A stretch of DNA of 43,794 nt from Actinomycetes bacterium (GCA_021791195.1 JAJYXB010000025.1:1400-45193); one strand, 5' to 3'; shown: positions 25,442-33,001, counted from the stretch's first letter. Notes: generated from the letters alone by a model not told the origin. Program-made: numbers and translations.

Positions 25442-26536
25442 ATGGCTGATATAACGGACATTCTTGATAGCGGGCTTGACGAGGTCCTGCGCGGCGGCGC
25501 GGCCGGAGCGGCCGTGGCCAGCGAGCCGGCAGTTGAAGTGGCCCCCCTGGTGGAGCTGGGCTCCGCGCTGCGCGGCGCGCTCAGGACCGGCATCCCGGCG
25601 CATCCGCCGGCGGCGGTCAGGGAGAGCCTGCTTGCCAGGGCGCAGGCCATCGTCAAGGATGCGCCCGCGCGGCGATCCCGTTCCGTGCGGCGGCTGGTGC
25701 TTCGCCCGGCAGCCCTGGCTGCGGTACTGCTGACGGCCTCGGCGGGCACGGCGCTGGCAGCCAATGCCGCCGGCCCGGACAGCGTCCTCTATCCTCTCAA
25801 GCAGGAACTCGAAAACGCCCGCAGCCTGATCGCGGTGCAACCCCTGGACCGCGCCGCCGTCAAGGCAGGCGACGCCGGCAAGCGCCTGGATGAGATCCAG
25901 GCGATGGTGAACAAGGGCGAGCCCCGGTTTGTAGGCGGCCTGCTGGCGGCTTATGACAGCGACATGGCCCAGGCCCGGCAGCTGGTTTCACAGGCGGCTG
26001 CCGGCGGCGCAAACACCTCCGCCGTCGCTGGCATGATCGAGGCTACGCGCGCACGGCACGATGCCCTGCTGGCGCAGATCGCCGGCAAGGTGCCGGCTGA
26101 CGTGCAGTCGATCATCAGCCACGAAGAACATCAGGGCCAGATGAATGACGGCAGCCCCGCGGGTCGGGACGGTCAGATGGACAGCGGCGCGTCCACCGGC
26201 GGCATGTCTCCGGGCAACAGCGCCCCGGCTGGCGGCGGCGTCTCTGGGGCCGGCGATGGCGGCATGCCCGGCGACGGCATCGGTTCCGGGCAGATACATG
26301 GCGGTAGCGCTGCTGAACCGCAGGAGCCGGCCGAGCCGGCTGAAGGCGGGATGAAATCTGGCGGCCAATCCGGCAGTCATCCGGCGGCTCCGGCGCCTTC
26401 TCATAGCGGTCAGCCGACCGATTCTGGCGACAGCGACAGCCACAGCCACCACACTGATAGCATGTCCGACCAGCAGAACATGAACTCCGGCGGCTCTTCC
26501 CCCTCAGCAAGCGGCATGTCTGCTCCCCGCCGCTGA
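25442..26536 (+). CDS. DUF5667 membrane protein, putative anti-sigma partner
   Basis: The 364-residue protein has an N-terminal cytoplasmic segment of about 85 residues ending in a basic patch (RRSRSVRRL), one membrane segment (PAALAAVLLTASAGTALA, about 88-106) and the DUF5667 core GPDSVLYPLKQELENARSLI with helical repeats to about residue 220. A long extracytoplasmic tail follows, rich in Gly, Ser, Pro and His (HSHHTDSMSDQQNMNSGG). The topology matches single-pass anti-sigma factors, but the N-terminal part has no HxxxCxxC zinc motif, so the anti-sigma role is inferred from context. It is co-transcribed with the sigma gene. Confidence 0.85.
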   Translation: MADITDILDSGLDEVLRGGAAGAAVASEPAVEVAPLVELGSALRGALRTGIPAHPPAAVRESLLARAQAIVKDAPARRSRSVRRLVLRPAALAAVLLTASAGTALAANAAGPDSVLYPLKQELENARSLIAVQPLDRAAVKAGDAGKRLDEIQAMVNKGEPRFVGGLLAAYDSDMAQARQLVSQAAAGGANTSAVAGMIEATRARHDALLAQIAGKVPADVQSIISHEEHQGQMNDGSPAGRDGQMDSGASTGGMSPGNSAPAGGGVSGAGDGGMPGDGIGSGQIHGGSAAEPQEPAEPAEGGMKSGGQSGSHPAAPAPSHSGQPTDSGDSDSHSHHTDSMSDQQNMNSGGSSPSASGMSAPRR

Positions 26537-26698
26537 GCCCGCAGCGCCAGCCCGCCATTCATTTTTCCTTCCAAAGAAAGCGTGCGTCTCCTGCATGTTT
26601 CCCCGCGCCGCTTTGGCGGTAATGTATAACCAGTGGCCTGGAGGCCGGGTTAAGTCGCCGGTCTGATAGGACGCAGGGCTGGTTTCCTGCTTCCGGCC

Positions 26699-26707
26699 TG
26701 ATATAAT
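26699..26707 (+). promoter_or_regulatory. Extended -10 promoter of tatA
   Basis: TGATATAAT is a perfect extended -10 element, 64 bp before the tatA ATG. The -35 region is weak (CTGGTT), as is common with extended -10 promoters. Its position argues against a longer tatA frame starting at 26706. Confidence 0.55.
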
Positions 26708-26771
26708 GATTAACTGGTATTACAAGGCGGGCTTAACAGGGCTGTTTGTCCCAGCTCCGGAAGGAGATCCC

Positions 26772-26978
26772 ATGTTTGACGGAATACTTGCACCCCAACA
26801 TCTGATCATTATCCTGGTCATTGTGCTCGTGATCTTTGGTCCCAAGCGCCTCCCCGAGATCGGCCGCGGCCTGGGCAAGGGCATCCGCGAGTTCAAGGGT
26901 TCGATGAACGAGGTAATCGAGGGCGGCGACGACGCCAAGGAAAATAAAGAGGTAAAGAGCGAGTCCAAGAACTCGTAA
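26772..26978 (+). CDS. tatA: Sec-independent protein translocase subunit TatA/E
   Basis: This 68-residue protein has one N-terminal membrane helix (LIIILVIVLVI), the hinge and amphipathic helix FGPKRLPEIGRGLGKGIREF and a charged tail, the TatA/TatE design. TatA oligomers form the passage for folded proteins exported by twin-arginine signals. The start at 26772 follows AAGGAGATCCC; the frame is open 22 codons further upstream but that would start inside the promoter. No tatC is in the window. The gene stands alone with its own promoter and terminator. Confidence 0.94.
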   Translation: MFDGILAPQHLIIILVIVLVIFGPKRLPEIGRGLGKGIREFKGSMNEVIEGGDDAKENKEVKSESKNS

Positions 26979-26981
26979 GCC

Positions 26982-27001
26982 CCGGGCTGACCCGGTTTTT
27001 T
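26982..27001 (+). terminator. Rho-independent terminator of tatA
   Basis: CCGGG-CTGA-CCCGG stem (26982-26995) is followed by TTTTTT, directly after the tatA stop. It lies between tatA and the converging hisC. Confidence 0.85.
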
Positions 27002-27004
27002 AGT

Positions 27005-28099
27005 TTACTTCAGCTCCGCCAGCTTCCCCAGGAAGATTTCATTCTCTTTTTCGGTGCCGACGCTCACGCGGATGTAGCCCGGGCAGGCCAGCGGCCGGCC
27101 GGGACGGACGATCACGCCGCGCTTCATCAACTCCTCCGGAACATCGTCGGCTGGCGCCGCCAGACCGCTGACATCGACCAGCATGAAATTGCTCTGCGTC
27201 TCGACGTGGCCGAGGCCCAGCGCCGCCAGGCCGTCGTAAAGCTGGCGGCGGCCACCGCGGTTCTGATCGCGCCGCTCCTGCAGCCGGTCTTCCAGGCTGA
27301 GCGCCTTTAGCGCCGCGGCCTGCGCCAGCATGTTGACGTTGAACGGCTGGCGCACCTTGTCGACCGCCTCTCTCACCTCCGGCGAGCAGATGCCGTAGCC
27401 GACGCGAAGGCCGCAGAGGCCGTAGATCTTGGAGAAGGTCCTCAGCACGGCGACGTTCGGCAGCTGCCCCCGCAGCGCCAGGCCCACCTGCGAATCCGGC
27501 TCCTCGACGTATTCGTTGTAGGCTTCGTCGAGCACCAGCAGGCAGTCTTCCGGGATGCGGGCGGCAAAAGCGGCGATGTCGGCGTAGGGCAGGTACGAGC
27601 CGGTAGGATTATGCGGGTTTGTCAGGAAGACGATCCGCGTCCTCTCAGTGACGGCGTCAGCAAGCGCCTCCAGGTCGTTGTCGAAGCCCGCGAGCGGCAC
27701 CTTCACTGGCGTGGCGCCGCGCGCCCGCGTCGCCTCCTCGTAGACCAGGAAGGTCGGGTCGGAGAAGACCGCCTCCACTCCGGGCTCGAGCAGAATCAGG
27801 CTCAGCCAGATGAGCAGCTCGCAGGAGCCGTTGCCGATGATCAGCTCCTCCGGCGTGACGCGGTATCGCTCCGCCAGCGCCGCCTTCAGGCCGCGGCATT
27901 CGGAGTCAGGATAGCGGTTGAGGTCATTGAATTTTTGTGTGATCGTTTCCAGGACCTCGGGGAACGGCGGCAGCGGCGACTCGTTGGAGGCCAGCTTGAT
28001 GACGCTCCGCGGGTCGAGACCATATCGCCGCGCTACCACCTCGATCGGCGCGCCAGCGACGTAGGGAGTGATGTTTTCGAGTTGGGGGATGAATTTCAT
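27005..28099 (-). CDS. hisC: Histidinol-phosphate/aromatic aminotransferase (HisC-type)
   Basis: This is a class I/II PLP aminotransferase of 364 residues. It has KLASNESPLPP near the N-terminus, GNGSCELL, FLTNPHNPTGSYLPY, VLDEAYNEYVE, the PLP lysine in RTFSKIYGLCGLRVGYG, and the C-terminal arginine segment GYIRVSVGTEKENE. HisC converts imidazole acetol-phosphate to histidinol-phosphate, and several homologues also aminate 4-hydroxyphenylpyruvate or phenylpyruvate. Its place between aroH and aroF/tyrA, far from other his genes, makes an aromatic aminotransferase role at least as likely; this cannot be decided from sequence. The region upstream is AT-rich and carries a gene remnant. Confidence 0.93.
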   Translation of the reverse strand: MKFIPQLENITPYVAGAPIEVVARRYGLDPRSVIKLASNESPLPPFPEVLETITQKFNDLNRYPDSECRGLKAALAERYRVTPEELIIGNGSCELLIWLSLILLEPGVEAVFSDPTFLVYEEATRARGATPVKVPLAGFDNDLEALADAVTERTRIVFLTNPHNPTGSYLPYADIAAFAARIPEDCLLVLDEAYNEYVEEPDSQVGLALRGQLPNVAVLRTFSKIYGLCGLRVGYGICSPEVREAVDKVRQPFNVNMLAQAAALKALSLEDRLQERRDQNRGGRRQLYDGLAALGLGHVETQSNFMLVDVSGLAAPADDVPEELMKRGVIVRPGRPLACPGYIRVSVGTEKENEIFLGKLAELK

Positions 28100-28196
28100 G
28101 GTTTTAAAAGAGTATCAGTTCAGGCGGTCGCGGTGTAAAAGTTCTTGCCCTCGCCATAACGTCAAATGTTCCTGTACCAAGGTGTCACAAATTCGA

Positions 28197-28412
28197 TCAT
28201 TTCGTCAGGCTTCTTTCATAATGTTCAAGATTTTTATTGATTCCTTGCTCAATGCCATAAATTTCTTTCCACATAACACTTTTAAGAGTTTGTGAGACGG
28301 ATTGTTGGGTTATCTGCAGTAGCCCCGCGACCTCTTTTTGGCTTTTGACTTGCTCATAAAGACGAACTATTTCGTGCTGTTTGGCCGACCAGCGTTTATT
28401 AGGGTTTGCCTT
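28197..28412 (-). pseudogene. Remnant of a helix-turn-helix protein (SatD-like C-terminus)
   Basis: In the low-GC gap between aroH and hisC, one minus-strand frame is open for 72 codons, from just after a TAA (28415-28413) to a TGA at 28199-28197, without a proper start. It reads KRWSAKQHEIVRLYEQVKSQ, then KEVAGLLQITQQSVSQTLKS and ends with IEQGINKNLEHYERSLTK. This is a helix-turn-helix followed by a helix, as in the C-terminal part of SatD-family proteins. The N-terminal domain is missing and codon use is unlike the neighbours (AT-rich), so it is a decayed foreign gene. The family name is tentative; the helix-turn-helix pattern is clear. Confidence 0.6.
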
Positions 28413-28424
28413 TTAACTCGATGA

Positions 28425-28802
28425 TTATTCCGGCAGGTCGGTGCGCAGCTGCCGCGCGTCATGCAGGTAGGCGTGCCGGATCTCATCCTTGGTCCTGGGC
28501 GAATAGGCGTGCATCATGATGCGGACGCAGCGCGCCACGGCGCCGGCCACGGGGATCTCCTGCGAGCAGAGCAGCGGCGTGTGCGAGAGGCCCATGTTGC
28601 GGGCCGCCACGGCCGGGAAGTCGGAGACCAGGTCGGGCGTGGCGGTGAAGATAATACTGACGATGTCGCCCGGATCGATATTGTTGTGCTGCATAATCTC
28701 GTAAAGCAGTTCGGCGGTGCGCTCGCGGATCTCTTCCGGGGTATCGCTGTCAACGGTGGTCGCGCCGCGGACGGCCACCAGGCGCCAGCCGTCCTCCTTC
28801 AT
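28425..28802 (-). CDS. aroH: Monofunctional chorismate mutase, AroH class
   Basis: AroH rearranges chorismate to prephenate. The 125-residue protein starts at ATG 28802 (MKEDGWRLVAVRGATTVDSD), behind AAGGAAGGA. The active-site elements match the Bacillus-type trimeric enzyme: the Arg in AVRGATTV, the Glu/Arg region in ...QEIPVAGAVARCVRIMMH and the C-terminal YLHDARQLRTDL. The frame is open 12 codons upstream, but that part lies over a GC-rich tandem repeat. It feeds TyrA in the same gene run. It lies 94 bp after the rluB stop. Confidence 0.94.
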   Translation of the reverse strand: MKEDGWRLVAVRGATTVDSDTPEEIRERTAELLYEIMQHNNIDPGDIVSIIFTATPDLVSDFPAVAARNMGLSHTPLLCSQEIPVAGAVARCVRIMMHAYSPRTKDEIRHAYLHDARQLRTDLPE

Positions 28803-28818
28803 CGGTGGTCCTTCCTTG

Positions 28819-28872
28819 CGGGCCCGGACACGCGCCATCGGGCGGGCCCGGGCATGCGCCGTCGGGCGGGCT
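28819..28872. repeat. GC-rich imperfect tandem repeat in the rluB-aroH gap
   Basis: A unit of about 24 bp containing CGGGCGGGCCCGGGCATGCG occurs about two and a half times with small changes. It contains a palindromic GGGCCCGGGC core. The 94-bp rluB-aroH gap is otherwise plain. Confidence 0.55.
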
Positions 28873-28896
28873 CGACCCTGGCCGGTATTACTGCAT

Positions 28897-29619
28897 TCAT
28901 TGCCTGTCCTTTTTCACGAGTTGCTGCAAAGCTTTGACTTCATCTGTGGAAAGCGGCCGCGACGCCCCTGGCGCCAGGCCTTCATCGGTTAACATGGCGT
29001 ATCTTTTGCGGTGCAGCCGCACCACCGGATGCCCGACCGCCTCCAGCATCCGCCGCACCTGCCGTTTGCGTCCCTGGTGGATGATCATCTCCACGACGCT
29101 GCCGCCGGCGTGCCCGCCGGTCACCCGCGCTTCGGCCGGGGCGGTCAGGCCGTCTTCCAGCCGCAGGCCGCGCCGCAGCCGCTCCAGCTCCGGCTCACCC
29201 ACCGTCCCGGCGACTTCGGCGAGATATACTTTATCAACCTCGAAGCGGGGATGCATCAGCCGGTGCGCCAGCTCGCCGTCGTTGGTGAGGATGATCAGGC
29301 CGGTCGTATCCTGGTCGAGGCGGCCCACCGGGAAAAGCCGTACCCGGCCCGGCGCCAGCGCGGTGACAGTCTGGCGGCCGCGGGGATCGGTCACCGAACT
29401 GACCACGCCCGCCGGCTTGTTCAGCAGGTGGTATTCCAGCGGCTCCGGCTCCACCGGCCGGCCGTCGAGGTAAACCACGTCGCCCGGCGAGACCGTGGCG
29501 CCCAGCACGCTCACCGTCTCGCCGTTTACCGCCACCCGCCCGGCGGTGATAAAATCCTCGCTCCTGCGCCGGGACGCCACTCCCGCACGGGCAAGATATT
29601 TCTGCAGACGTTCAGCCAT
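28897..29619 (-). CDS. rluB: 23S rRNA pseudouridine synthase, RluB/RsuA family
   Basis: RluB-type enzymes isomerise a uridine in helix 80 of 23S rRNA. The protein has an N-terminal S4 domain (MAERLQKYLARAGVASRRRS), the catalytic Asp in FPVGRLDQDTTGLIIL, LLNKPAGVVSSVTDPRG, and IIHQGRKRQVRRMLEAVGHP. I place the start at ATG 29619 (240 residues). Other in-frame ATGs at 29640 and 29697 are possible, but the codons above 29654 lie inside a palindromic repeat. It is between scpB and aroH in a classic Gram-positive order. RsuA-family specificity (rRNA 23S rather than 16S) is assigned from context. Confidence 0.93.
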   Translation of the reverse strand: MAERLQKYLARAGVASRRRSEDFITAGRVAVNGETVSVLGATVSPGDVVYLDGRPVEPEPLEYHLLNKPAGVVSSVTDPRGRQTVTALAPGRVRLFPVGRLDQDTTGLIILTNDGELAHRLMHPRFEVDKVYLAEVAGTVGEPELERLRRGLRLEDGLTAPAEARVTGGHAGGSVVEMIIHQGRKRQVRRMLEAVGHPVVRLHRKRYAMLTDEGLAPGASRPLSTDEVKALQQLVKKDRQ

Positions 29620-29653
29620 ATCAGGTTTTTTGTCTTCCATCCGAAGTGAACAA

Positions 29654-29781
29654 GCCGGCGGGATATGTTTCCTGGAGCGGTTCGGCTCGCGGGCCATAAA
29701 AGCTCACCCGGCCACAGCCTCCAGCGCCCAGCAAGCGCCATAACCCGCGAACGTAAGCGGAAGGAAACATATCCCGCCGGC
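29654..29781. repeat. Palindromic element, copy 1 (scpB-rluB gap)
   Basis: A 128-bp element is bounded by a perfect 19-bp inverted repeat, GCCGGCGGGATATGTTTCC at 29654-29672 and its complement at 29763-29781. Inside, GGAGCGGTTCGGCTCGCGGG on the left and CCCGCGAACGTAAGCGGAAG on the right form a second inverted pair (CGCGGG/CCCGCG). The same architecture and inner sequences occur in copy 2. No gene is encoded. Confidence 0.85.
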
Positions 29782-29794
29782 GCCCGCCCCTCCC

Positions 29795-30505
29795 CTACAC
29801 CCGCTTTTCCGCGGCCAGATGCAGCTTCTCCCGCAGCTCTTCCACATCTTCAGGCGTGGCCTCGAATCCCTCGATCGACGGCAGCGCCTCCAGTCCGGAC
29901 AGGCCGAAGAGCTTCTCGAAGGCCGCCGAGGTGCGGTAGCGGATGGCGCCGGTCTCGTCGTGGCGGCCGGCCTCCCTCAGCAGACCCTTGTCCACCAGCG
30001 TATTGACCACGGTGTCGGCGCCGACGCCGCGGATGCGGGCGATCTCCGGCCGCGTCACCGGCTGCAGGTAGGCGATGATCGCCAGCGTCTCCATCGCCGC
30101 CGGCGACAGCGAATAATCGACCGGGCGCTCGCAGAAACGCTCCACCGCGCCGCGGGCCAGATCGCTGGTCCGAAGCGCGTAGCCGCCGGCGACCTCGGCA
30201 AAGACGATGCCGCCGCTTTCCCCGGAGAACCGCTCGCGCACCGCCTCCACCGCGTGCGCCAGCTGCTCGTCCGCCGCGCCGGTGACCTCCGCCAGCGTCT
30301 CCAGCGACAGCGGCTCCGGCGAGATGAACAGCAGCGCCTCGATGTCACGCGCGAGTGCCGCCGCTCCCTCCTCCGGGTCCGCGCCGGCAAGTCCGGCGAT
30401 GTCAGCGCCGGCCGCGGCATCATCCAGGTTGTCGCTCATTTCTTCCATATTGTCAATCAAATCTTCTTCGATGATATCTTCGTGGTTCTGGTTCTGGTTT
30501 TCCAT
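29795..30505 (-). CDS. scpB: Segregation and condensation protein B
   Basis: ScpB is a kleisin-associated winged-helix protein that works with ScpA and SMC in chromosome condensation. The protein of about 236 residues has an acidic N-terminal extension (EEDLIDNMEEMSDNLDDAA), then ARDIEALLFISPEPLSLETL, SLSPAAMETLAIIAYLQPVT and a second winged helix GVGADTVVNTLVDKGLLREA. The start is the ATG at 30505, four bases after GGAGG; a TTG one codon upstream is less likely. It is flanked on both sides by copies of one palindromic element. Confidence 0.95.
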   Translation of the reverse strand: MENQNQNHEDIIEEDLIDNMEEMSDNLDDAAAGADIAGLAGADPEEGAAALARDIEALLFISPEPLSLETLAEVTGAADEQLAHAVEAVRERFSGESGGIVFAEVAGGYALRTSDLARGAVERFCERPVDYSLSPAAMETLAIIAYLQPVTRPEIARIRGVGADTVVNTLVDKGLLREAGRHDETGAIRYRTSAAFEKLFGLSGLEALPSIEGFEATPEDVEELREKLHLAAEKRV

Positions 30506-30520
30506 CAAACCTCCGTATGT

Positions 30521-30655
30521 CCAGCCGGGACGGGATGTTTCCCGGAGCGGTTCGGATCGCGGGCCAGGGAGTCACGCCCTGCCACGATTTCTTGCGCCAG
30601 CCTGCAGGTGTCTCCCCGCGAACGTAAGCGGAGGGAAATATCCCGTCCCGGCTGG
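30521..30655. repeat. Palindromic element, copy 2 (scpA-scpB gap)
   Basis: A 135-bp element bounded by a 23-bp inverted repeat (30521-30543 with 30633-30655, one mismatch that is a G-U pair in RNA). It shares GGAGCGGTTCGGaTCGCGGG and CCCGCGAACGTAAGCGGA with copy 1; the centre differs. It fills the scpA-scpB gap almost exactly (gap 30506-30660). Confidence 0.85.
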
Positions 30656-30660
30656 CCAGA

Positions 30661-31419
30661 TCACGCGATCAGCTTGCCGCTCTTCTGCGCTTCATAGATG
30701 AGAATCTGGCCGAAAAGCTGCTCCTGCTCGACCTCGAGCTCGCCTGAGTTGTACATCTCCAGCAAGGCGAAGAAAGTCACCGCCTGCGTGATCCGGTCGG
30801 CGTCGCCGACGATCTCGTCGAACGCCACCTTGGCGCGCTCCTTCACCAGCAGCCGGATCGCCTTCATCTGCTCCCAGACGTTGGCGGTGGCCATCATCAT
30901 ATGGTCGGTCGTGATCTGGGGCGGCTCGGCCAGCAGTACGCCGACGGCGGCCGCCAGCTTCGCCGGATCGTGCCGGTGCGGTATCTCCGGCTCCTGGCGG
31001 CGCTTCAGCTTCGGCAGCGGCGCGCTGCGGAAGCGCCAGTGGCGCGTAACGTCGAAACGGCCGCGCAGCCAGGCGGCCGCCTCCTTGAATTTTTTGTAGG
31101 TGATGAGCCGGATGACCAGCTCTTCGCGCGCCTCCTCCGGCGTCAGCTCCTCGACTTCCACCTCTTCCGGCCGCGGCAGCAGCTGCGCCGACTTGATCTC
31201 CATCAGCGCGCTCATCAGGATGAGGAACTCGCTGGCGGCCTCGAGGTCGAGCTCTTCTTCCTCCTCCAGCCGCTCCAGGTAAGCGATGATGATGTCGGTG
31301 ATCGACACCTCGAAGATGCTGATCTCTTCCTTAAGGATCAGCGTCAGCAGCAGGTCGAACGGCCCCTGGAACACCTCCAGGTCGAGATCCAGCAGCTCGA
31401 TGTCCCAGTAGCCGGCCAT
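30661..31419 (-). CDS. scpA: Segregation and condensation protein A
   Basis: ScpA is the kleisin that bridges the SMC heads. The 252-residue protein has the N-terminal kleisin motif VFQGPFDLLLTLILKEEISI, the helix FLILMSALMEIKSAQLLPRP and the C-terminal winged-helix TFFALLEMYNSGELEVEQEQ followed by FGQILIYE. Its ATG abuts the trpS stop (TAGATG), so trpS and scpA are co-transcribed and probably coupled. scpB follows after the palindromic element. Confidence 0.96.
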   Translation of the reverse strand: MAGYWDIELLDLDLEVFQGPFDLLLTLILKEEISIFEVSITDIIIAYLERLEEEEELDLEAASEFLILMSALMEIKSAQLLPRPEEVEVEELTPEEAREELVIRLITYKKFKEAAAWLRGRFDVTRHWRFRSAPLPKLKRRQEPEIPHRHDPAKLAAAVGVLLAEPPQITTDHMMMATANVWEQMKAIRLLVKERAKVAFDEIVGDADRITQAVTFFALLEMYNSGELEVEQEQLFGQILIYEAQKSGKLIA

Positions 31420-32421
31420 CTAGATGCCGATTGCCCGGCAGGCTTCCGCAAAGACCCCGGTGGCGATGGCCAGCGCCCGCTGGCGGCCGTCCTCGAGGAT
31501 GGCCTCGATGTGGCCCGGCTCGCCCAGCAGCGCCTCGCGCTTCTCCCGGATCGGGTCCAGCACCGCCAGGATGCGGTCCGCCAGCCGGCCCTTGCACTCG
31601 GTGCAGCCGATAGTGGCGGCGCGGCAGCCGCGGTCGATCTGATCGATCTCCGCCGCCGGCGCTTCGAAAAATTTATGGTAGGAAAAGACGTTGCACCTGT
31701 CGGGATGGCCCGGATCCTTCAGCCGCTGGCGCGCCGGATCGGTGAACATCGCCATCACCTTCTTGCGCACGCTCTCCGGATCTTCCGCGATGTCAATCGT
31801 GTTGCCATAGGACTTGCTCATCTTGCGCCCGTCCAGCCCCAGCAGCCGGGGCGTCTCGGTGAGGATGGCCTTCGGCTCCGGGAAGATGTCGCCGTACATG
31901 CCGTTGAAGCGGCGCACGATCTCGCGCGCCAGCTCCAGGTGCGAGAGCTGGTCCTCGCCCACGGGCACGCGGCCGGCCTTGTAGAGGATGATGTCCGCCG
32001 TCTGCAGCACCGGGTAGCCGAGGAAGCCGAAGGTCGCCACCCGCTCGCCCAGCTCGCTCACCATCTCCTTGTAGGAAGGCACGCGCGTCAGCCACGAGAC
32101 CGGCACCAGCATGCCGAGCAGCAGCGCCAGCTCGCTGTGCGCCTTCACCTCCGACTGGCGGAAGATGATGCTGCGCCCGGGGTCGATGCCGACGGCGATC
32201 CAGTCGGCGACCATCTCGACGGTGTCCTTCTTCATGCCGGCGACGCTGTCATAGCGGGTGGTGAGCGCGTGCAGGTCGGCGACGCAGTAGACGCAGTCGT
32301 AGTCGTCCTGCAGCTTCACCCAGTTGGGGAGTGCGCCGAGGAGGTGGCCCAGATGCAGGCGGCCGGTAGGCCGCATTCCTGAGAAGACTCTTTCACGGGG
32401 GGGAAGCTTGGACTCTGGCAT
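31420..32421 (-). CDS. trpS: Tryptophanyl-tRNA synthetase, [4Fe-4S] type
   Basis: TrpRS charges tRNA-Trp. The 333-residue class I synthetase has the HIGH-equivalent GRLHLGHLLGAL and KMSKS (GRKMSKSYGN). In the C-terminal half the cysteines follow C-x22-C-x6-C-x2-C (from PDRCNVFSYHKFF to GCRAATIGCTECKGR), exactly the pattern described for the [4Fe-4S] TrpRS of Thermotoga maritima, where the cluster sits near the anticodon-binding region. No Shine-Dalgarno site is visible before the ATG. A T-rich stretch at 32425-32455 may hold the promoter. The gene leads the trpS-scpA-scpB-rluB run. Confidence 0.96.
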   Translation of the reverse strand: MPESKLPPRERVFSGMRPTGRLHLGHLLGALPNWVKLQDDYDCVYCVADLHALTTRYDSVAGMKKDTVEMVADWIAVGIDPGRSIIFRQSEVKAHSELALLLGMLVPVSWLTRVPSYKEMVSELGERVATFGFLGYPVLQTADIILYKAGRVPVGEDQLSHLELAREIVRRFNGMYGDIFPEPKAILTETPRLLGLDGRKMSKSYGNTIDIAEDPESVRKKVMAMFTDPARQRLKDPGHPDRCNVFSYHKFFEAPAAEIDQIDRGCRAATIGCTECKGRLADRILAVLDPIREKREALLGEPGHIEAILEDGRQRALAIATGVFAEACRAIGI

Positions 32422-32499
32422 ATGAGGATTTTATCCGAGCCGGAATAAATATAAAAGCTGCCGCGGGGCGTGAAGCAGGGCTCGCCGCCGGCCGCGCGT

Positions 32500-32889
32500 T
32501 CAGGAGCCGCCGTCGGTGCGCCGCAGCCGCCGCTCGTCCATCCCGAAATAGTGGCCCAGCTCGTGCATCACCGTCTTGCGCACCTGGCTGCGGATATCAT
32601 CGTCAGTGGAGGACATCTCCTCGATCGGGATGCGGAAGATGGTGATGCGGTCAGGCAGGACGCCGTAGTATCCGCGCGGCCTCTCCGTCAGGGGGATGCC
32701 CTCATAGAGTCCGAGCAGACGGTGGGGGTCTTTCAGGTTGACCTTGGCGAGCTGTTCCGGTGTGGCCCAGTCCTCTACCAGAATAGAGACGTTCTCCAGC
32801 CGCGACGCGAAGCGGTCGGGCAGGGTACCCAACGCTTCCTCGACCAGTTTTTCAAAATGGGCGCGGTCCACCAGCACACGATACCACAA
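32500..32889 (-). CDS. Zincin-like metallopeptidase family protein
   Basis: A small protein of about 125-129 residues carries a zinc-binding HELGHYFGMDE motif (HExxHxxGxxxE) near its C-terminus, as in the zincin-like family typical of actinobacteria (Pfam Zincin_1). The body NVSILVEDWATPEQL and LLGLYEGIPLTERPRGYYGV also fits. Substrates are unknown for the family. The start is unsure: the frame opens at a TTG (32889) immediately beside a REP-like repeat with no ribosome binding site, and GTG codons at residues 5 and 7 are alternatives. The repeat may have replaced the original upstream region. Confidence 0.8.
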   Translation of the reverse strand: MWYRVLVDRAHFEKLVEEALGTLPDRFASRLENVSILVEDWATPEQLAKVNLKDPHRLLGLYEGIPLTERPRGYYGVLPDRITIFRIPIEEMSSTDDDIRSQVRKTVMHELGHYFGMDERRLRRTDGGS

Positions 32890-32890
32890 G

Positions 32891-32985
32891 AAAAAACCGG
32901 GGACACCATGCTTTAATATGCATCGCTGCCTGAACTCAGCCGGCTAAAGCAGCTTAAAAAAAATGTATGGTGTCCCCGATTTCGC
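32891..32985. repeat. REP-like inverted repeat with GGGGACACC ends
   Basis: GGGGACACCAT at 32899-32909 is inverted at 32967-32977, each flanked on the outer or inner side by A-rich tracts (AAAAAACC, AAAAAAAATGTATGG). The 57-bp centre is AT-rich and non-coding. It lies between two minus-strand genes. A single related copy is at 35681. Confidence 0.75.
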
Positions 32986-33001
32986 TCTGATTTCGCTCGA
33001 A

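Noticed and set aside
28150-28196. Possible insertion-sequence end (GTCAAATGTTCCTGTACCAA...GTGTCAC) next to the decayed gene
   Set aside because: It looks like a transposon terminus, but no matching inverted end was found.
30901-32382. Plus-strand open frame of about 493 codons opposite scpA and trpS
   Set aside because: Antisense to two certain genes; composition is the mirror of their codon bias.
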